Shown here in pieces: positions 8,412 through 15,224 of a DNA stretch of 64,000 nt. Made by a program: the position numbers and the translations under genes. Each line of letters begins with the position of its first letter. Within the stretch, counting starts at the first letter, position 1. Origin of the DNA: Lachnospiraceae bacterium (lineage in GTDB: Bacteria; Bacillota; Clostridia; Lachnospirales; Lachnospiraceae); assembly GCA_003979345.1 (NCBI GenBank), contig RYVZ01000011.1, positions 26,558-90,557 of the forward strand. Reading direction: 5' to 3'. The notes under the pieces were generated by a model, which worked only from the letters and a program-made list of their open reading frames with translations, was not told the DNA's origin and made no database searches.

Positions 8412-8716
8412 ACATTATAATCCCTTCGGATATCCGCAAAAACCTGAGCTGCAGATTTGATACGCCCTGCCTGCATATCCGCATATCCTTTCTCAAGTTC
8501 CATGTCCAAAGTCTCTGCGTTCATTCTCGAAATATCAACAGGTTTCGCAGTTGGAATCTTTACCTCAAACGGAAGCCCCCTATTTAGAATGATCTGCTTA
8601 TAAAACATATTGATAGCATTAGATGCCGGGATCCCCAAAGTAGCCAGAATTCCCTCAGCCTGTTCTTTAACATCCGGCTCTATTCTTGCATAAAGATTTG
8701 CTGATTTAGCTGCCAT
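8408..8716 (-). CDS. RelB/DinJ-family antitoxin
   Basis: 102 residues from the chosen ATG, which has AAAGGGG about 9 bases upstream; an earlier in-frame start at 8755 lacks a ribosome site. The N-terminus NLYARIEPDVKEQAEGIL then LGIPASNAINMFYKQI is the RelB/DinJ ribbon-helix-helix dimer signature. The C-terminal tail (MELEKGYADMQAGRIKSA) would wrap the toxin. The gene precedes and overlaps the toxin gene, so it is likely autoregulated with it. Confidence 0.9.
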   Translation of the reverse strand: MAAKSANLYARIEPDVKEQAEGILATLGIPASNAINMFYKQIILNRGLPFEVKIPTAKPVDISRMNAETLDMELEKGYADMQAGRIKSAAQVFADIRRDYNV

Positions 8717-8780
8717 ATCATCACGCCCCTTTCTTTTACCCATATTATAAGTCAATGTGCGGACAAAAGCAATACATTTT

Positions 8781-9101
8781 TCAAATCAGTGCCCTGATCT
8801 GCTTCAAAAGAATCTCTCTTACAGACTGATCCTTCACATCTCGCAACAAACCAAGCGCTTCGTCCGCAAATCCATCATTATTATCTGCAAAACCCAGCAG
8901 ATAATTCGGCGTAGTCTGAAGTACTTTGGCGATCTCTGCCAGACCGCTGGCTCTCATCTCCTTCTTATCATTCTCGTAGTAGGAGATTATAGACTTCTCT
9001 ACATATAATGCTTCCGCCAGTTCCTCCTGGGTCATTCCAAGTCTGATACGCTGTGCTCTGAGCCTCTGTCCTAATGTTTCTTCCTTAATAGATATGTTCA
9101 T
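8781..9101 (-). CDS. XRE-family HTH transcriptional regulator
   Basis: 106 residues with a start at ATG 9101 (AGAGGAGA just upstream); the longer frame has no ribosome site. Residues ~10-65 form a Cro/CI-type helix-turn-helix: LGQRLRAQRIRLGMTQEELA, EALYVEKSIISYYENDKKEM and AEIAKVLQTTPNYLLGF. The C-terminal tail is short, with no sensor domain. It lies 64 bases before the RelBE-type genes and may be read with them. A terminator-like hairpin at 9169-9209 precedes it. Confidence 0.85.
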   Translation of the reverse strand: MNISIKEETLGQRLRAQRIRLGMTQEELAEALYVEKSIISYYENDKKEMRASGLAEIAKVLQTTPNYLLGFADNNDGFADEALGLLRDVKDQSVREILLKQIRALI

Positions 9102-9168
9102 CTTCTCCTCTTTCCGGGCGAACCGGAAAAAAAGAGATGTACTGTTGTGTCCGTTACAATAAACAAAA

Positions 9169-9209
9169 CGCACGAAAAGACTCCGTTTTACCGGTTATCT
9201 TTTCATGCG
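9169..9209 (-). terminator. hairpin terminator between zinc-protein gene and XRE gene
   Basis: A 12-bp stem (CGCATGAAAAGA / TCTTTTCGTGCG, minus strand, one mismatch) followed by TTTTG. It ends the 9303-9704 operon, yet lies only 68 bases before the next start, so it could also act as a leader terminator. Confidence 0.6.
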
Positions 9210-9302
9210 TCCGCGGTGGGTCATGCCCCCATATCATGAAGCCCTCATTTAGTTGTCATTATGCGTGTCATGCACGCTTGATTTCGTCCTTATTACTAAA
9301 GC

Positions 9303-9704
9303 TTATAAGTAGCACTTTCCGAGAGCATCCGTTCTCTCGACAATCTGCCCCTCTGTAAAATTCTTGAGTGTCAATACTCTGGTACATTTGTGGGTATGGC
9401 ATTTTATCATGATGCCGTTCATAGCCGGAGCCGTCCTGTCTCCGGTCAGTGCATAGGAGATCCGCATGGACTTCCTGCACTTCTTGCAATAAAAATCAAT
9501 CGCCTGCAATTGGCTCTTCACCTCCGATTCATTGTTTTGATCTGAAGTCTGAAAAGGAAAGGGAAAGTCACCTTTACAGATTACTGCGAAACGTTGATTA
9601 GTCGATCCGCAAAGCGAGCTGACTATAATACCCCGAGGTCCGGGCAGCTCACTAAAAGCCTCTTTATTCAGTTTTTCTTCCGGCGCAGAAAGAAGATAGT
9701 TCAT
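9303..9704 (-). CDS. hypothetical protein with zinc-ribbon-like C-terminus
   Basis: 133 residues of unknown family. The C-terminal half has FYCKKCRKSMRISY and, about 30 residues later, IKCHTHKCTRVLTL, giving C-x2-C and C-x-H-x2-C pairs that look like a zinc ribbon. The start is supported by AGGAGG. Its ATG overlaps the stop of a 13-codon leader frame (ATGA), so translation is probably coupled to it. It is the first gene on the leftward side of the repressor switch, the position of an early or Cro-like gene. Confidence 0.6.
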   Translation of the reverse strand: MNYLLSAPEEKLNKEAFSELPGPRGIIVSSLCGSTNQRFAVICKGDFPFPFQTSDQNNESEVKSQLQAIDFYCKKCRKSMRISYALTGDRTAPAMNGIMIKCHTHKCTRVLTLKNFTEGQIVERTDALGKCYL

Positions 9705-9742
9705 ATCCTCCTACGCGTGTAAACAATCATAGGCATGTTCAT
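9701..9742 (-). CDS. 13-codon leader peptide frame
   Basis: ATG with GGAGGT upstream, encoding MNMPMIVYTRRRI and a TGA stop that overlaps the next gene's ATG. The AGG AGG arginine codons of this peptide are themselves the ribosome site of the next gene. It reads as a translational coupling leader; chance cannot be excluded. Confidence 0.4.
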   Translation of the reverse strand: MNMPMIVYTRRRI

Positions 9743-9879
9743 TACCTCCATCCAAAACAAGCAGCGAACCAAGTTCCGACCGCCGAAGGTTAGCGTGGTC
9801 CGCAAGCCCCTTCCCCAAAAGTTACTTGTGTATGGGGTATCATTCTGCCGGCCGGCCAGTACGTGTACCCCTTACGAGT

Positions 9880-9987
9880 ATCTAATATAAAACAAGTCTA
9901 ATTCGATTTCAACAGAAACATGTTTCCGTTTTCTAATTATATTAGATTTTTCTATTGATTTTATCCGCCCTATGAAGTATATTAGAT
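9880..9987. promoter_or_regulatory. divergent promoter pair with three TATATTAGAT operators
   Basis: The ten-base word TATATTAGAT occurs at 9880-9889 (reverse), 9938-9947 and 9978-9987. The left copy overlaps the -10 of a leftward promoter (TTGAAA at 9907-9912, 17-base spacer, TATATT at 9884-9889). The right copy overlaps the -10 of a rightward promoter (TTGATT at 9955-9960, 17-base spacer, TATATT at 9978-9983). The middle copy lies in the palindrome TCTAAT-TAT-ATTAGA (9932-9946). The adjacent S24 repressor is the obvious ligand. Confidence 0.65.
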
Positions 9988-10032
9988 TCACAGACGTGTG
10001 GGCTGTATCCCGCACTTAGAAAGAGGTCACTT

Positions 10033-10734
10033 ATGGACAATATCGGAAACATATTTGCAGCATATCGGAAAAACTTGAAATACTCGCAACAGGATATCTG
10101 CGATAAGCTTACCGGAATGGGAATCCCTACCAAGCCTGCAGCATACAGCACCTGGGAGACCGGTAACAGCATTCCGAACGCAGTACAGTTTCTTGCGATG
10201 TGCAAGATCCTCGGGATCACGGATATCTTCAATCAGTTTATAGGAGGATATAATCCGGACGATCCAATGGCTGAGCTAAATGAGGAAGGCAGGACGATGG
10301 CTCTTAATTACATTGACCTGCTGAAGGGCTCCGAAAAATATCAGGCAGCTCCTGTCCGTATCCTGCAACCTGTCAGGGTACTCAATCTGTATGATATGCC
10401 TGTATCCGCAGGAACCGGTCAGTTTCTTGACAACGACAGCTATGAAGAAGTTGAAGTCGGACCTGAAGTTCCGGAGACAGCTGATTTTGGAGTGCGCATC
10501 AGCGGAGACAGCATGATGCCGAGATACCTGGATAAACAGATCGTGTGGATCCAGAAGACAGATGAACTGAATGATGGAGAGATCGGGATCTTTTTCTACA
10601 ACGGAAACGCCTACTGTAAGAAGCTTCTATGCAATAAAAAAGGAACGTACCTCATTTCACTGAATGATAAGTACGAACCTATTGAGATTACCGAAGGATC
10701 AACATTTAAGACTTTTGGCCGGATTGTGAGTTAG
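10033..10734 (+). CDS. CI-like repressor: HTH plus S24 self-cleaving domain
   Basis: 233 residues. Residues 5-65 form a helix-turn-helix domain; residues ~115-230 are a LexA/CI-type peptidase S24. The probable self-cleavage bond is Ala126-Gly127 (PVSAGTG), the nucleophile is Ser160 (GDSMMP) and the general base is Lys196 or Lys197. It is the only plus-strand gene of the element and faces the leftward operon across three operators. By analogy with phage and ICE repressors it should hold the element quiet until DNA damage activates RecA and triggers cleavage. Confidence 0.85.
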   Translation: MDNIGNIFAAYRKNLKYSQQDICDKLTGMGIPTKPAAYSTWETGNSIPNAVQFLAMCKILGITDIFNQFIGGYNPDDPMAELNEEGRTMALNYIDLLKGSEKYQAAPVRILQPVRVLNLYDMPVSAGTGQFLDNDSYEEVEVGPEVPETADFGVRISGDSMMPRYLDKQIVWIQKTDELNDGEIGIFFYNGNAYCKKLLCNKKGTYLISLNDKYEPIEITEGSTFKTFGRIVS

Positions 10735-10772
10735 AGTCCAGATTATTGTACATGTTGATTGCTACAATATAA

Positions 10773-10892
10773 TTACAAAAGCTTTGCATCCGAAGACAGC
10801 CCCCGGAACCTTTTATCCGTACAAAGAACCTTGGGAGTTCTGTAGAATACATAGTTTTCCGACTCCTCCGGATAAAAGTAGTCGAACTGCAT
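10773..10892 (-). pseudogene. repA: truncated RepA_N-type replication initiator, 39 codons
   Basis: Hand-translated: ATG with AAGGAGTG upstream, then MQFDYFYPEESENYVFYRTP and KVLCTDKRFRGLSSDAKLL, then TAA. This is the conserved first block of RepA_N-family initiators of Firmicutes plasmids and conjugative elements, which normally continue LLYGLMLDRM for another 200 or more residues. Nothing downstream resembles the missing part. Start signals are intact and coupled to the upstream gene (stop only 2 bases before the ATG), so a short peptide may still be made. It shows that the element descends from a replicating plasmid-like ancestor. Confidence 0.7.
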
Positions 10893-10896
10893 GGCA

Positions 10897-11103
10897 TCAC
10901 ACTCCTTCGGTAGCTGCTTTTCTTGCTGCCCTGTGCTCGCTCATGATCTTTGCGTAGCAGGGAAAGCAAAATGCTCTGTCCTTCCCATAAGGGCACTCAT
11001 GCTTACAGTTTCTGGGATGCGCATTCGGTATCGGTTTACCGAGAACTGAAGTATAAGAATTCCCATATCCGGCGATGACCGGCGTATAACATTTATCTGA
11101 CAT
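10897..11103 (-). CDS. small cysteine-rich protein
   Basis: 68 residues from ATG 11103 (AAAGGAAC upstream). It contains NCKHECPYGKDRAFCFPC, that is C-x3-C-x8-C-x2-C, a likely zinc site, and a basic C-terminal tail. Family not recognised; small zinc proteins of this kind are common next to repA in Clostridial mobile elements. The stop codon lies 2 bases from the RepA fragment's start. A leader hairpin (11116-11164) precedes it. Confidence 0.6.
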   Translation of the reverse strand: MSDKCYTPVIAGYGNSYTSVLGKPIPNAHPRNCKHECPYGKDRAFCFPCYAKIMSEHRAARKAATEGV

Positions 11104-11115
11104 ATCTGTTCCTTT

Positions 11116-11164
11116 CCGGCATAAGAAAAGCGCCAAGCCGGGGAACCTCCCACAGCCTGACGCC
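11116..11164 (-). promoter_or_regulatory. leader hairpin/terminator, copy 1
   Basis: On the minus strand GCGTCAGGC pairs with GCTTGGCGC through G-U pairs, an inner GGGA/TCCC stem sits in the loop, and the 3' side runs CTTTTCTTATGCC. The same plan and the same CGCTTTTCTTATGCC tail recur at 12341-12394 before the next upstream gene. It lies between genes and immediately before a ribosome site, so it may terminate or attenuate. Confidence 0.5.
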
Positions 11165-11196
11165 CTAAGCCTCAAACGTTTGATTTTGGTTTCTGC

Positions 11197-12276
11197 TTAG
11201 AGTGCTTCGCCACCCTTGGCCTTCGCACCCTTATCGATGGTTTCCTTCTTAGGAGCCTTGGCGACTTCCTCTTTCTTGGCTTTCAGTTCACCAAGAACGG
11301 ATTTTTCACCCTTCTCTTCAGCGTGTTCCTCCTCCTTTTCAGCCTGGCGTGCTACGAACTTTTCACCAAGCTCGAAGATCTTTGCCTGACTGTCATAGTG
11401 GTAAACACTGTCGGTAAGCTTATCCGCAGGAGCAACCTGAGTCGCATTGACTTCCTTTACCATCGCCTCAAGATCCTTAAGCCCCATCTCCCCGTTATCA
11501 GGAACGATGAGAACCTCGTGGATACTCGAGGGTAAAATGTAGAAGTCTCCGCCTGCCCTTTCAGCTGCCTGATCCATGAAGTTCTGATAAGCAAGAACTC
11601 CGGCTCCGTGAACCTTGTCGGGTACCGTTGCAACGAAGATCTTCTCATCTTCAGGAGCCACCGGGAAGATTCCCATCATCTCAGCCTGCTCAACTCCCAT
11701 CATCTCAGCCATGACTTCGCTCATGCCCTTGATCTCGACGGGCTTGATCTGAGGCGCATTCTCCATCGCATCAGCGTGAATCTGTTCGGGAGTAACGCCC
11801 ATGTTTTCAAGCAGCTGGTTGGTAACCAGGATGGATGCTCTGCCTTCATCATCGGAATTTAAGACGAAGCGATATACAACCGCCATATCTTCCATATTCT
11901 GATGAGGTACAGTTTCAAGCATCTCCTTATTGGCTTCCGCAGAAACAACTTCCATCGCAAGCTTTTCCTTCATCTGAGAGTAATCAGATAAGGAATCGAT
12001 ATCGAAGTCAGGTCTCTGGGTGATGCCGTTATTCACGACCTCAACGGCCTTATCTACGACCTCATCGTAGGATCTGCCGTTTTCCATCGCGTTGTAGAAC
12101 TTGTCGATCCCGATGTTCACTCCGATGTTGCTTCCCTCCGGCGTAACCGTTACAGCCTCGTAACTCTCGTTGAGCTTGTTTACGGTGTTGACTGAAACCT
12201 TTACATCAGCGCCCTGCTCATCAAGCCTGTCCTTTAAGTCCTCTACGAACTTCTCTTTGAATGATTCATAATCCAT
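11197..12276 (-). CDS. DUF5688-family protein
   Basis: 359 residues. The N-terminal 80 residues (DLKDRLDEQGADVKVSVNTV, VTPEGSNIGVNI) and the middle block (DMAVVYRFVLNSDDEGRASI, then SILVTNQLLENMGVTPEQ) fit DUF5688, a family of unknown function common on mobile elements of gut Clostridia. The C-terminal ~50 residues are lysine- and glutamate-rich and probably disordered. No membrane span or catalytic motif is seen. A leader hairpin lies 65 bases upstream. Family members often accompany conjugation modules, which are absent here. Confidence 0.75.
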   Translation of the reverse strand: MDYESFKEKFVEDLKDRLDEQGADVKVSVNTVNKLNESYEAVTVTPEGSNIGVNIGIDKFYNAMENGRSYDEVVDKAVEVVNNGITQRPDFDIDSLSDYSQMKEKLAMEVVSAEANKEMLETVPHQNMEDMAVVYRFVLNSDDEGRASILVTNQLLENMGVTPEQIHADAMENAPQIKPVEIKGMSEVMAEMMGVEQAEMMGIFPVAPEDEKIFVATVPDKVHGAGVLAYQNFMDQAAERAGGDFYILPSSIHEVLIVPDNGEMGLKDLEAMVKEVNATQVAPADKLTDSVYHYDSQAKIFELGEKFVARQAEKEEEHAEEKGEKSVLGELKAKKEEVAKAPKKETIDKGAKAKGGEAL

Positions 12277-12340
12277 AGTGTGTTTTATCCTTTCGTTTTT
12301 TGTGTCGGCTCCGGATCGTCATCCTCGGCCTCGGGTTGAT

Positions 12341-12394
12341 GGCATAAGAAAAGCGCCAGGCTCACAACCTCTTTCGAAGTCATGATCTGACGCT
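12341..12394 (-). promoter_or_regulatory. leader hairpin/terminator, copy 2
   Basis: Minus-strand AGCGTCAG pairs with CTGGCGCT (one G-U pair) and is followed by TTTTCTTATGCC, as in copy 1 at 11116-11164. It sits between the upstream cargo genes and the DUF5688 start, giving each gene of this part of the element its own matching leader. Confidence 0.5.
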
Positions 12395-12517
12395 CATCAT
12401 TGCCAGTATTCTTCTGCAAAAGAAAATGGACTCAGCGGCTCGGGTATTTTTTGTTTTCCCGTTCGCTTTGTCCATTGTAAATATAACATACCTATTTTGA
12501 AAAAAGAATACTCAAAA

Positions 12518-12561
12518 CCTACCACTTTCCTACCAAAAACCTACCGAAAACCTACTTTTTT
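12518..12561. repeat. four helically phased 11-bp repeats
   Basis: CCTACC or CCTACT recurs exactly every 11 bases, at 12518, 12529, 12540 and 12551, followed by an AT-rich run (TTTTTTAAAAAATTT). One-turn phasing places all copies on the same DNA face, typical of protein-binding arrays at origins or control regions. Confidence 0.55.
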
Positions 12562-12584
12562 AAAAAATTTGTACTTGTCAAGAA

Positions 12585-12647
12585 AAGTGGACTCTTTTTT
12601 GATATAAGTAGACTCCATTTTTACAGAAGTAGACTTTTCTTTCTAAA
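12585..12647. repeat. three 21-bp iterons
   Basis: AAGTGGACT or AAGTAGACT starts at 12585, 12606 and 12627, an exact 21-base period, each followed by T-rich DNA. Directly repeated 20-22-bp iterons beside an AT-rich stretch are the usual layout of a plasmid origin. With the RepA fragment and ParA/ParB in the same element, an old origin is a reasonable reading. Confidence 0.5.
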
Positions 12648-12665
12648 AAGATTAGCGGCATGGAA

Positions 12666-12764
12666 TTATAGCTCCTTGCCAGCTTTTTTCTTCTGTACAA
12701 ACTTAGGCGTCTCACTCAGTACTCTTTTTGAAAAGATATCCTTCTTTTCCAACTCGACAAACAT
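12666..12764 (-). CDS. possible 32-residue small protein
   Basis: ATG lies 10 bases after the stop of the 267-residue gene, with GCAGGT upstream. It encodes a basic peptide (MFVELEKKDIFSKRVLSETP, then KFVQKKKAGKEL). No family recognised. It could be a coupled small partner of the nuclease-like gene, a remnant of a larger gene, or chance. Confidence 0.3.
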   Translation of the reverse strand: MFVELEKKDIFSKRVLSETPKFVQKKKAGKEL

Positions 12765-12773
12765 ATACCTGCA

Positions 12774-13577
12774 TTAGAACTGAGTCACGTTCTTCTTGCA
12801 AAACTCTTGTATTTGTATTTCAAGCCTCGAAAAATTCTTGGGGTCCGTAGGAATCTTTACACCCTTAATATCGAATACTTCTGTATCCCACTCAATCCGA
12901 ACATGCTTGTATCTTTTTCTTAATCGGCGACAAATTCTCGTCCCCAAATCTATAGGATTAAGCGCATGACATACTCCATTTTCATCTTTATAAAAAAACA
13001 TCCAGCGAATGCCGTCTGTTACGATCACTTTATTTAAGCCTCGCAGATGAATACCAACTTGTTTCTTAATGTCCTTACAATGTTTATCATCGTCTTCATA
13101 GGGATACCCCATATTATCTCTGCTTAGCATGTGATTGTTAATGAAGTCAACCATATCTGATACCTTATTCTCAAATATTATTTTTCTCTCCTCGCCTTCT
13201 TCGTAACCAGGGGCAATCCAGAATTCATTATCTGAAAGTGGAGTTTTAATTTCGACAGTTGCTATATAATCTGTTTTTCCATCGTCATTAATCCATTTCC
13301 ACCCTTTAGCCACACACAAGTCAGGAGTTTCTATGAATCGAAGGGTTTTTCCGTCTTTGTCGTGTGATCCGTATTCTCCACAATACTTACCATAATCGTG
13401 GGCCTTTCCGGAGACCTTAATATCAACCGGAACAATCTCATAATCTGCTAAAACTCGTTGTAAAAAAGGGCTGATTATATAATCCTGGAACATGCGCTCT
13501 CGGGAATCGGCCTTCAAAAGGTCGTCTATTTTCTTTGTATACTCCAGTCCCGTATCATCCTTGGACAATTGCTTCAT
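12774..13577 (-). CDS. putative PD-(D/E)xK nuclease-like cargo protein (1)
   Basis: 267 residues, family not recognised. The stretch RFIETPDLCVAKGW followed ~20 residues later by DYIATVEIKTPLSD fits the D...E-x-K core of restriction-type nucleases (Asp in TPD, Glu and Lys in VEIKT). Other conserved-looking blocks are RMFQDYIISPFLQRVLADYE and GLNKVIVTDGIRWMFFYKDE, as in type I restriction R-subunit N-domains. It is AT-rich compared with core genes of the element and lies next to a second gene with a similar motif. Defence against phage or plasmids is an inference. Confidence 0.5.
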   Translation of the reverse strand: MKQLSKDDTGLEYTKKIDDLLKADSRERMFQDYIISPFLQRVLADYEIVPVDIKVSGKAHDYGKYCGEYGSHDKDGKTLRFIETPDLCVAKGWKWINDDGKTDYIATVEIKTPLSDNEFWIAPGYEEGEERKIIFENKVSDMVDFINNHMLSRDNMGYPYEDDDKHCKDIKKQVGIHLRGLNKVIVTDGIRWMFFYKDENGVCHALNPIDLGTRICRRLRKRYKHVRIEWDTEVFDIKGVKIPTDPKNFSRLEIQIQEFCKKNVTQF

Positions 13578-13702
13578 ATACTTATACCTCGCATATTAAT
13601 TTTTATCACATAATTTACCACTCCGTGCAAACCTCATCTGTATTTATTTTGGAAACAAATAATCTTGTGTGTTTGTCAGTAAACGTCAACTCGTTTTTGA
13701 GC

Positions 13703-14398
13703 CTAATTCCATTCCTCGTCATCTGTGGTAATCTCATCTTCTGCTGTCATTCTGCCAATTGTTTTAAGGCAAATATACTCATCCTGGTTTAATTCTATTA
13801 TATTTGGAGCTTCCCCTTTTTCAACATAAATACAACCATTTGGGAATAGAATATACACGGTTTCATACACATCTTGATTTTTCACAATTGTTTCTAAGGA
13901 ATCGCTTATCTTTTCAAACCACTCCTGAAGAGGACGATCCTCCTTTACAAGCGCTAACTCAGGCGTTCGATTATTTATTTCATATCCTTTGGCTTTATCT
14001 ACTTTTTCACAAATACGCTTCTCTAACAGTTCATAATCAGATTCGAAGTTATATCCTCCACCGCTATACATACTTGTGGCATTTAGAGTTTCAATACTTC
14101 TCAACGCATTCCCGGTTCCTTCGATTGTTTTAATTCGCCGTTCATCACCGTCCGCAATATATTTGGCAAACTCTTTACTAGCCTGCATATCCTTATATGT
14201 ATCCAGCGCAGTCACCTCAACAAATACATTTCCCCCTTGCAAATCAGGCCTATCTCCATGAAGTAGATCTTTGTACTTACTAGGGAACATGTACTTTAAA
14301 AAAGCTAATACAAAATATTCCTGCGAAAGTTTGAGTTTCTTTTCATCAATATAACTATTTACTCGTATATTTTTGACTCTATGCGTATTAAGCTTCAC
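13703..14398 (-). CDS. putative nuclease-like cargo protein (2)
   Basis: 231 residues, unrecognised. HGDRPDLQGGNVFVEVTALD resembles a PD-(D/E)xK active-site strand (Asp in RPDL, Glu in VEVT) with threonine at the lysine position; a lysine nearby (DTYKDMQ) might substitute. The remainder has a helical middle and an acidic tail (EDEITTDDEEWN). It lies 125 bases upstream of the first nuclease-like gene on the same strand, with AT-rich spacing. The pair looks like cargo, but the fold assignment is tentative. Confidence 0.4.
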   Translation of the reverse strand: MKLNTHRVKNIRVNSYIDEKKLKLSQEYFVLAFLKYMFPSKYKDLLHGDRPDLQGGNVFVEVTALDTYKDMQASKEFAKYIADGDERRIKTIEGTGNALRSIETLNATSMYSGGGYNFESDYELLEKRICEKVDKAKGYEINNRTPELALVKEDRPLQEWFEKISDSLETIVKNQDVYETVYILFPNGCIYVEKGEAPNIIELNQDEYICLKTIGRMTAEDEITTDDEEWN

Positions 14399-14465
14399 TG
14401 ATTTATGTCTCCTTTGTTTTCCTTAATCCACCTGATAAACATACAATTTCTATAACATCATAAAA

Positions 14466-14750
14466 TCACAGCATACCTATCTTTTCAAGCATTGAATCGC
14501 AAAAATCCTGAACAACAACTACTGCCATCAGTATAGCCATGATGCCTGCAAATATCAGTGAATAAAGGAAAAGATCTCCCCATCTATGGATAACGATGCT
14601 ATAGATAATAGCTGCTCCGACTATTAAGGTAAGCAGTCCCACTGCCCATTCTGTCAGCTTCACCGAAGTCTCCAATGCCCATCTTATAAAGAACAGAATA
14701 AAAGCAACCGGTAACAACAAAAGCTTTAGGAGTTTTCTTAATATGATCAT
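14466..14750 (-). CDS. small membrane protein
   Basis: 94 residues with three hydrophobic segments (about 5-22, 36-52 and 61-83) and a short polar C-terminus. It starts one base after the stop of the XRE gene upstream, so it is co-transcribed with it. No family recognised; similar XRE-plus-membrane-protein pairs are common in Clostridial mobile elements. Role unknown. Confidence 0.6.
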   Translation of the reverse strand: MIILRKLLKLLLLPVAFILFFIRWALETSVKLTEWAVGLLTLIVGAAIIYSIVIHRWGDLFLYSLIFAGIMAILMAVVVVQDFCDSMLEKIGML

Positions 14751-14751
14751 A

Positions 14752-15027
14752 TTAACCGATCCTCCCTTCTCGCAGCTCGTTCATCACCTTATAGGCAATC
14801 AATCGTAAAACATATTCCGGCATGGCTCTCCTGCCAAGTTCCCACTCCTGCATGGTCCGATAAGGTACGCCCAACCACACAGAAAAATCAGTCCTGCTCA
14901 TACCGGACTTTTCCCTAATCATTCTGAAACAATAAGCCAGGCGACGACGCTCTGCATCCTTGTCGTTTTTGTCATACTTTTCTACTTCAATCTCGATTCC
15001 TTCGAGGTTATATATTTCCTTCTTCAT
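14752..15027 (-). CDS. XRE-like HTH regulator, 91 residues
   Basis: Start chosen at ATG 15027, five bases after GAGGAGG. The C-terminal 55 residues contain a helix-turn-helix: LAYCFRMIREKSGMSRTDFS, VWLGVPYRTMQEWELGRRAM, PEYVLRLIAYKV. This is the layout of HigA-like or putative antitoxin regulators. A palindromic operator (15076-15094) plus half site (15041-15049) lies just upstream, which suggests autoregulation. It forms an operon with the small membrane protein. Confidence 0.8.
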   Translation of the reverse strand: MKKEIYNLEGIEIEVEKYDKNDKDAERRRLAYCFRMIREKSGMSRTDFSVWLGVPYRTMQEWELGRRAMPEYVLRLIAYKVMNELREGRIG

Positions 15028-15040
15028 AGGCACCTCCTCT

Positions 15041-15094
15041 ATGTAGTCAATGCGTGTGCTTCTGCTTTTTATTATATGTAGTCAGTGACTACAT
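15041..15094. promoter_or_regulatory. operator of the XRE operon
   Basis: A perfect palindrome ATGTAGTCA-G-TGACTACAT at 15076-15094 and a second half ATGTAGTCA at 15041-15049, between the promoter region and the ribosome site of the HTH gene. Confidence 0.6.
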
Positions 15095-15114
15095 GTCAAG
15101 AAATATCCGACAAA

Positions 15115-15143
15115 ACAGAAAAAGGAGCCGCTCTCGACTCCTT
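15115..15143 (-). terminator. terminator after parAB
   Basis: Minus-strand GGAGTC-GAGAGC-GGCTCC stem-loop followed by TTTTTCTGTTTT, downstream of parB and upstream of the XRE operon. Confidence 0.65.
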
Positions 15144-15154
15144 ACTTCTGCTTT

Positions 15155-15215
15155 TTCGCTTATTATTTCCGCTTACCGCTTGTTTTTTCCGCTTGTTTTT
15201 TCAAATCCAAGCGGA
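15155..15215. repeat. CCGCTT repeats beside parB, candidate partition site
   Basis: CCGCTT occurs at 15169-15174, 15176-15181 and 15189-15194, with a degenerate copy (TCGCTT) at about 15156 and the reverse complement AAGCGG at 15209-15214. Two copies are embedded in the same longer word CCGCTTGTTTTTT. Repeats next to a parAB operon are usual for centromere-like sites. No canonical parS palindrome is seen. Confidence 0.4.
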
Positions 15216-15224
15216 AAACCATGA

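Noticed and set aside
10706..10996. 96-codon minus-strand frame
   Set aside because: It overlaps the RepA fragment and the cysteine-rich gene in another frame and has no ribosome site.
12518..12647. CRISPR remnant
   Set aside because: Repeat words are 6-9 bases with fixed 11- and 21-base periods and no unique spacers or cas genes.
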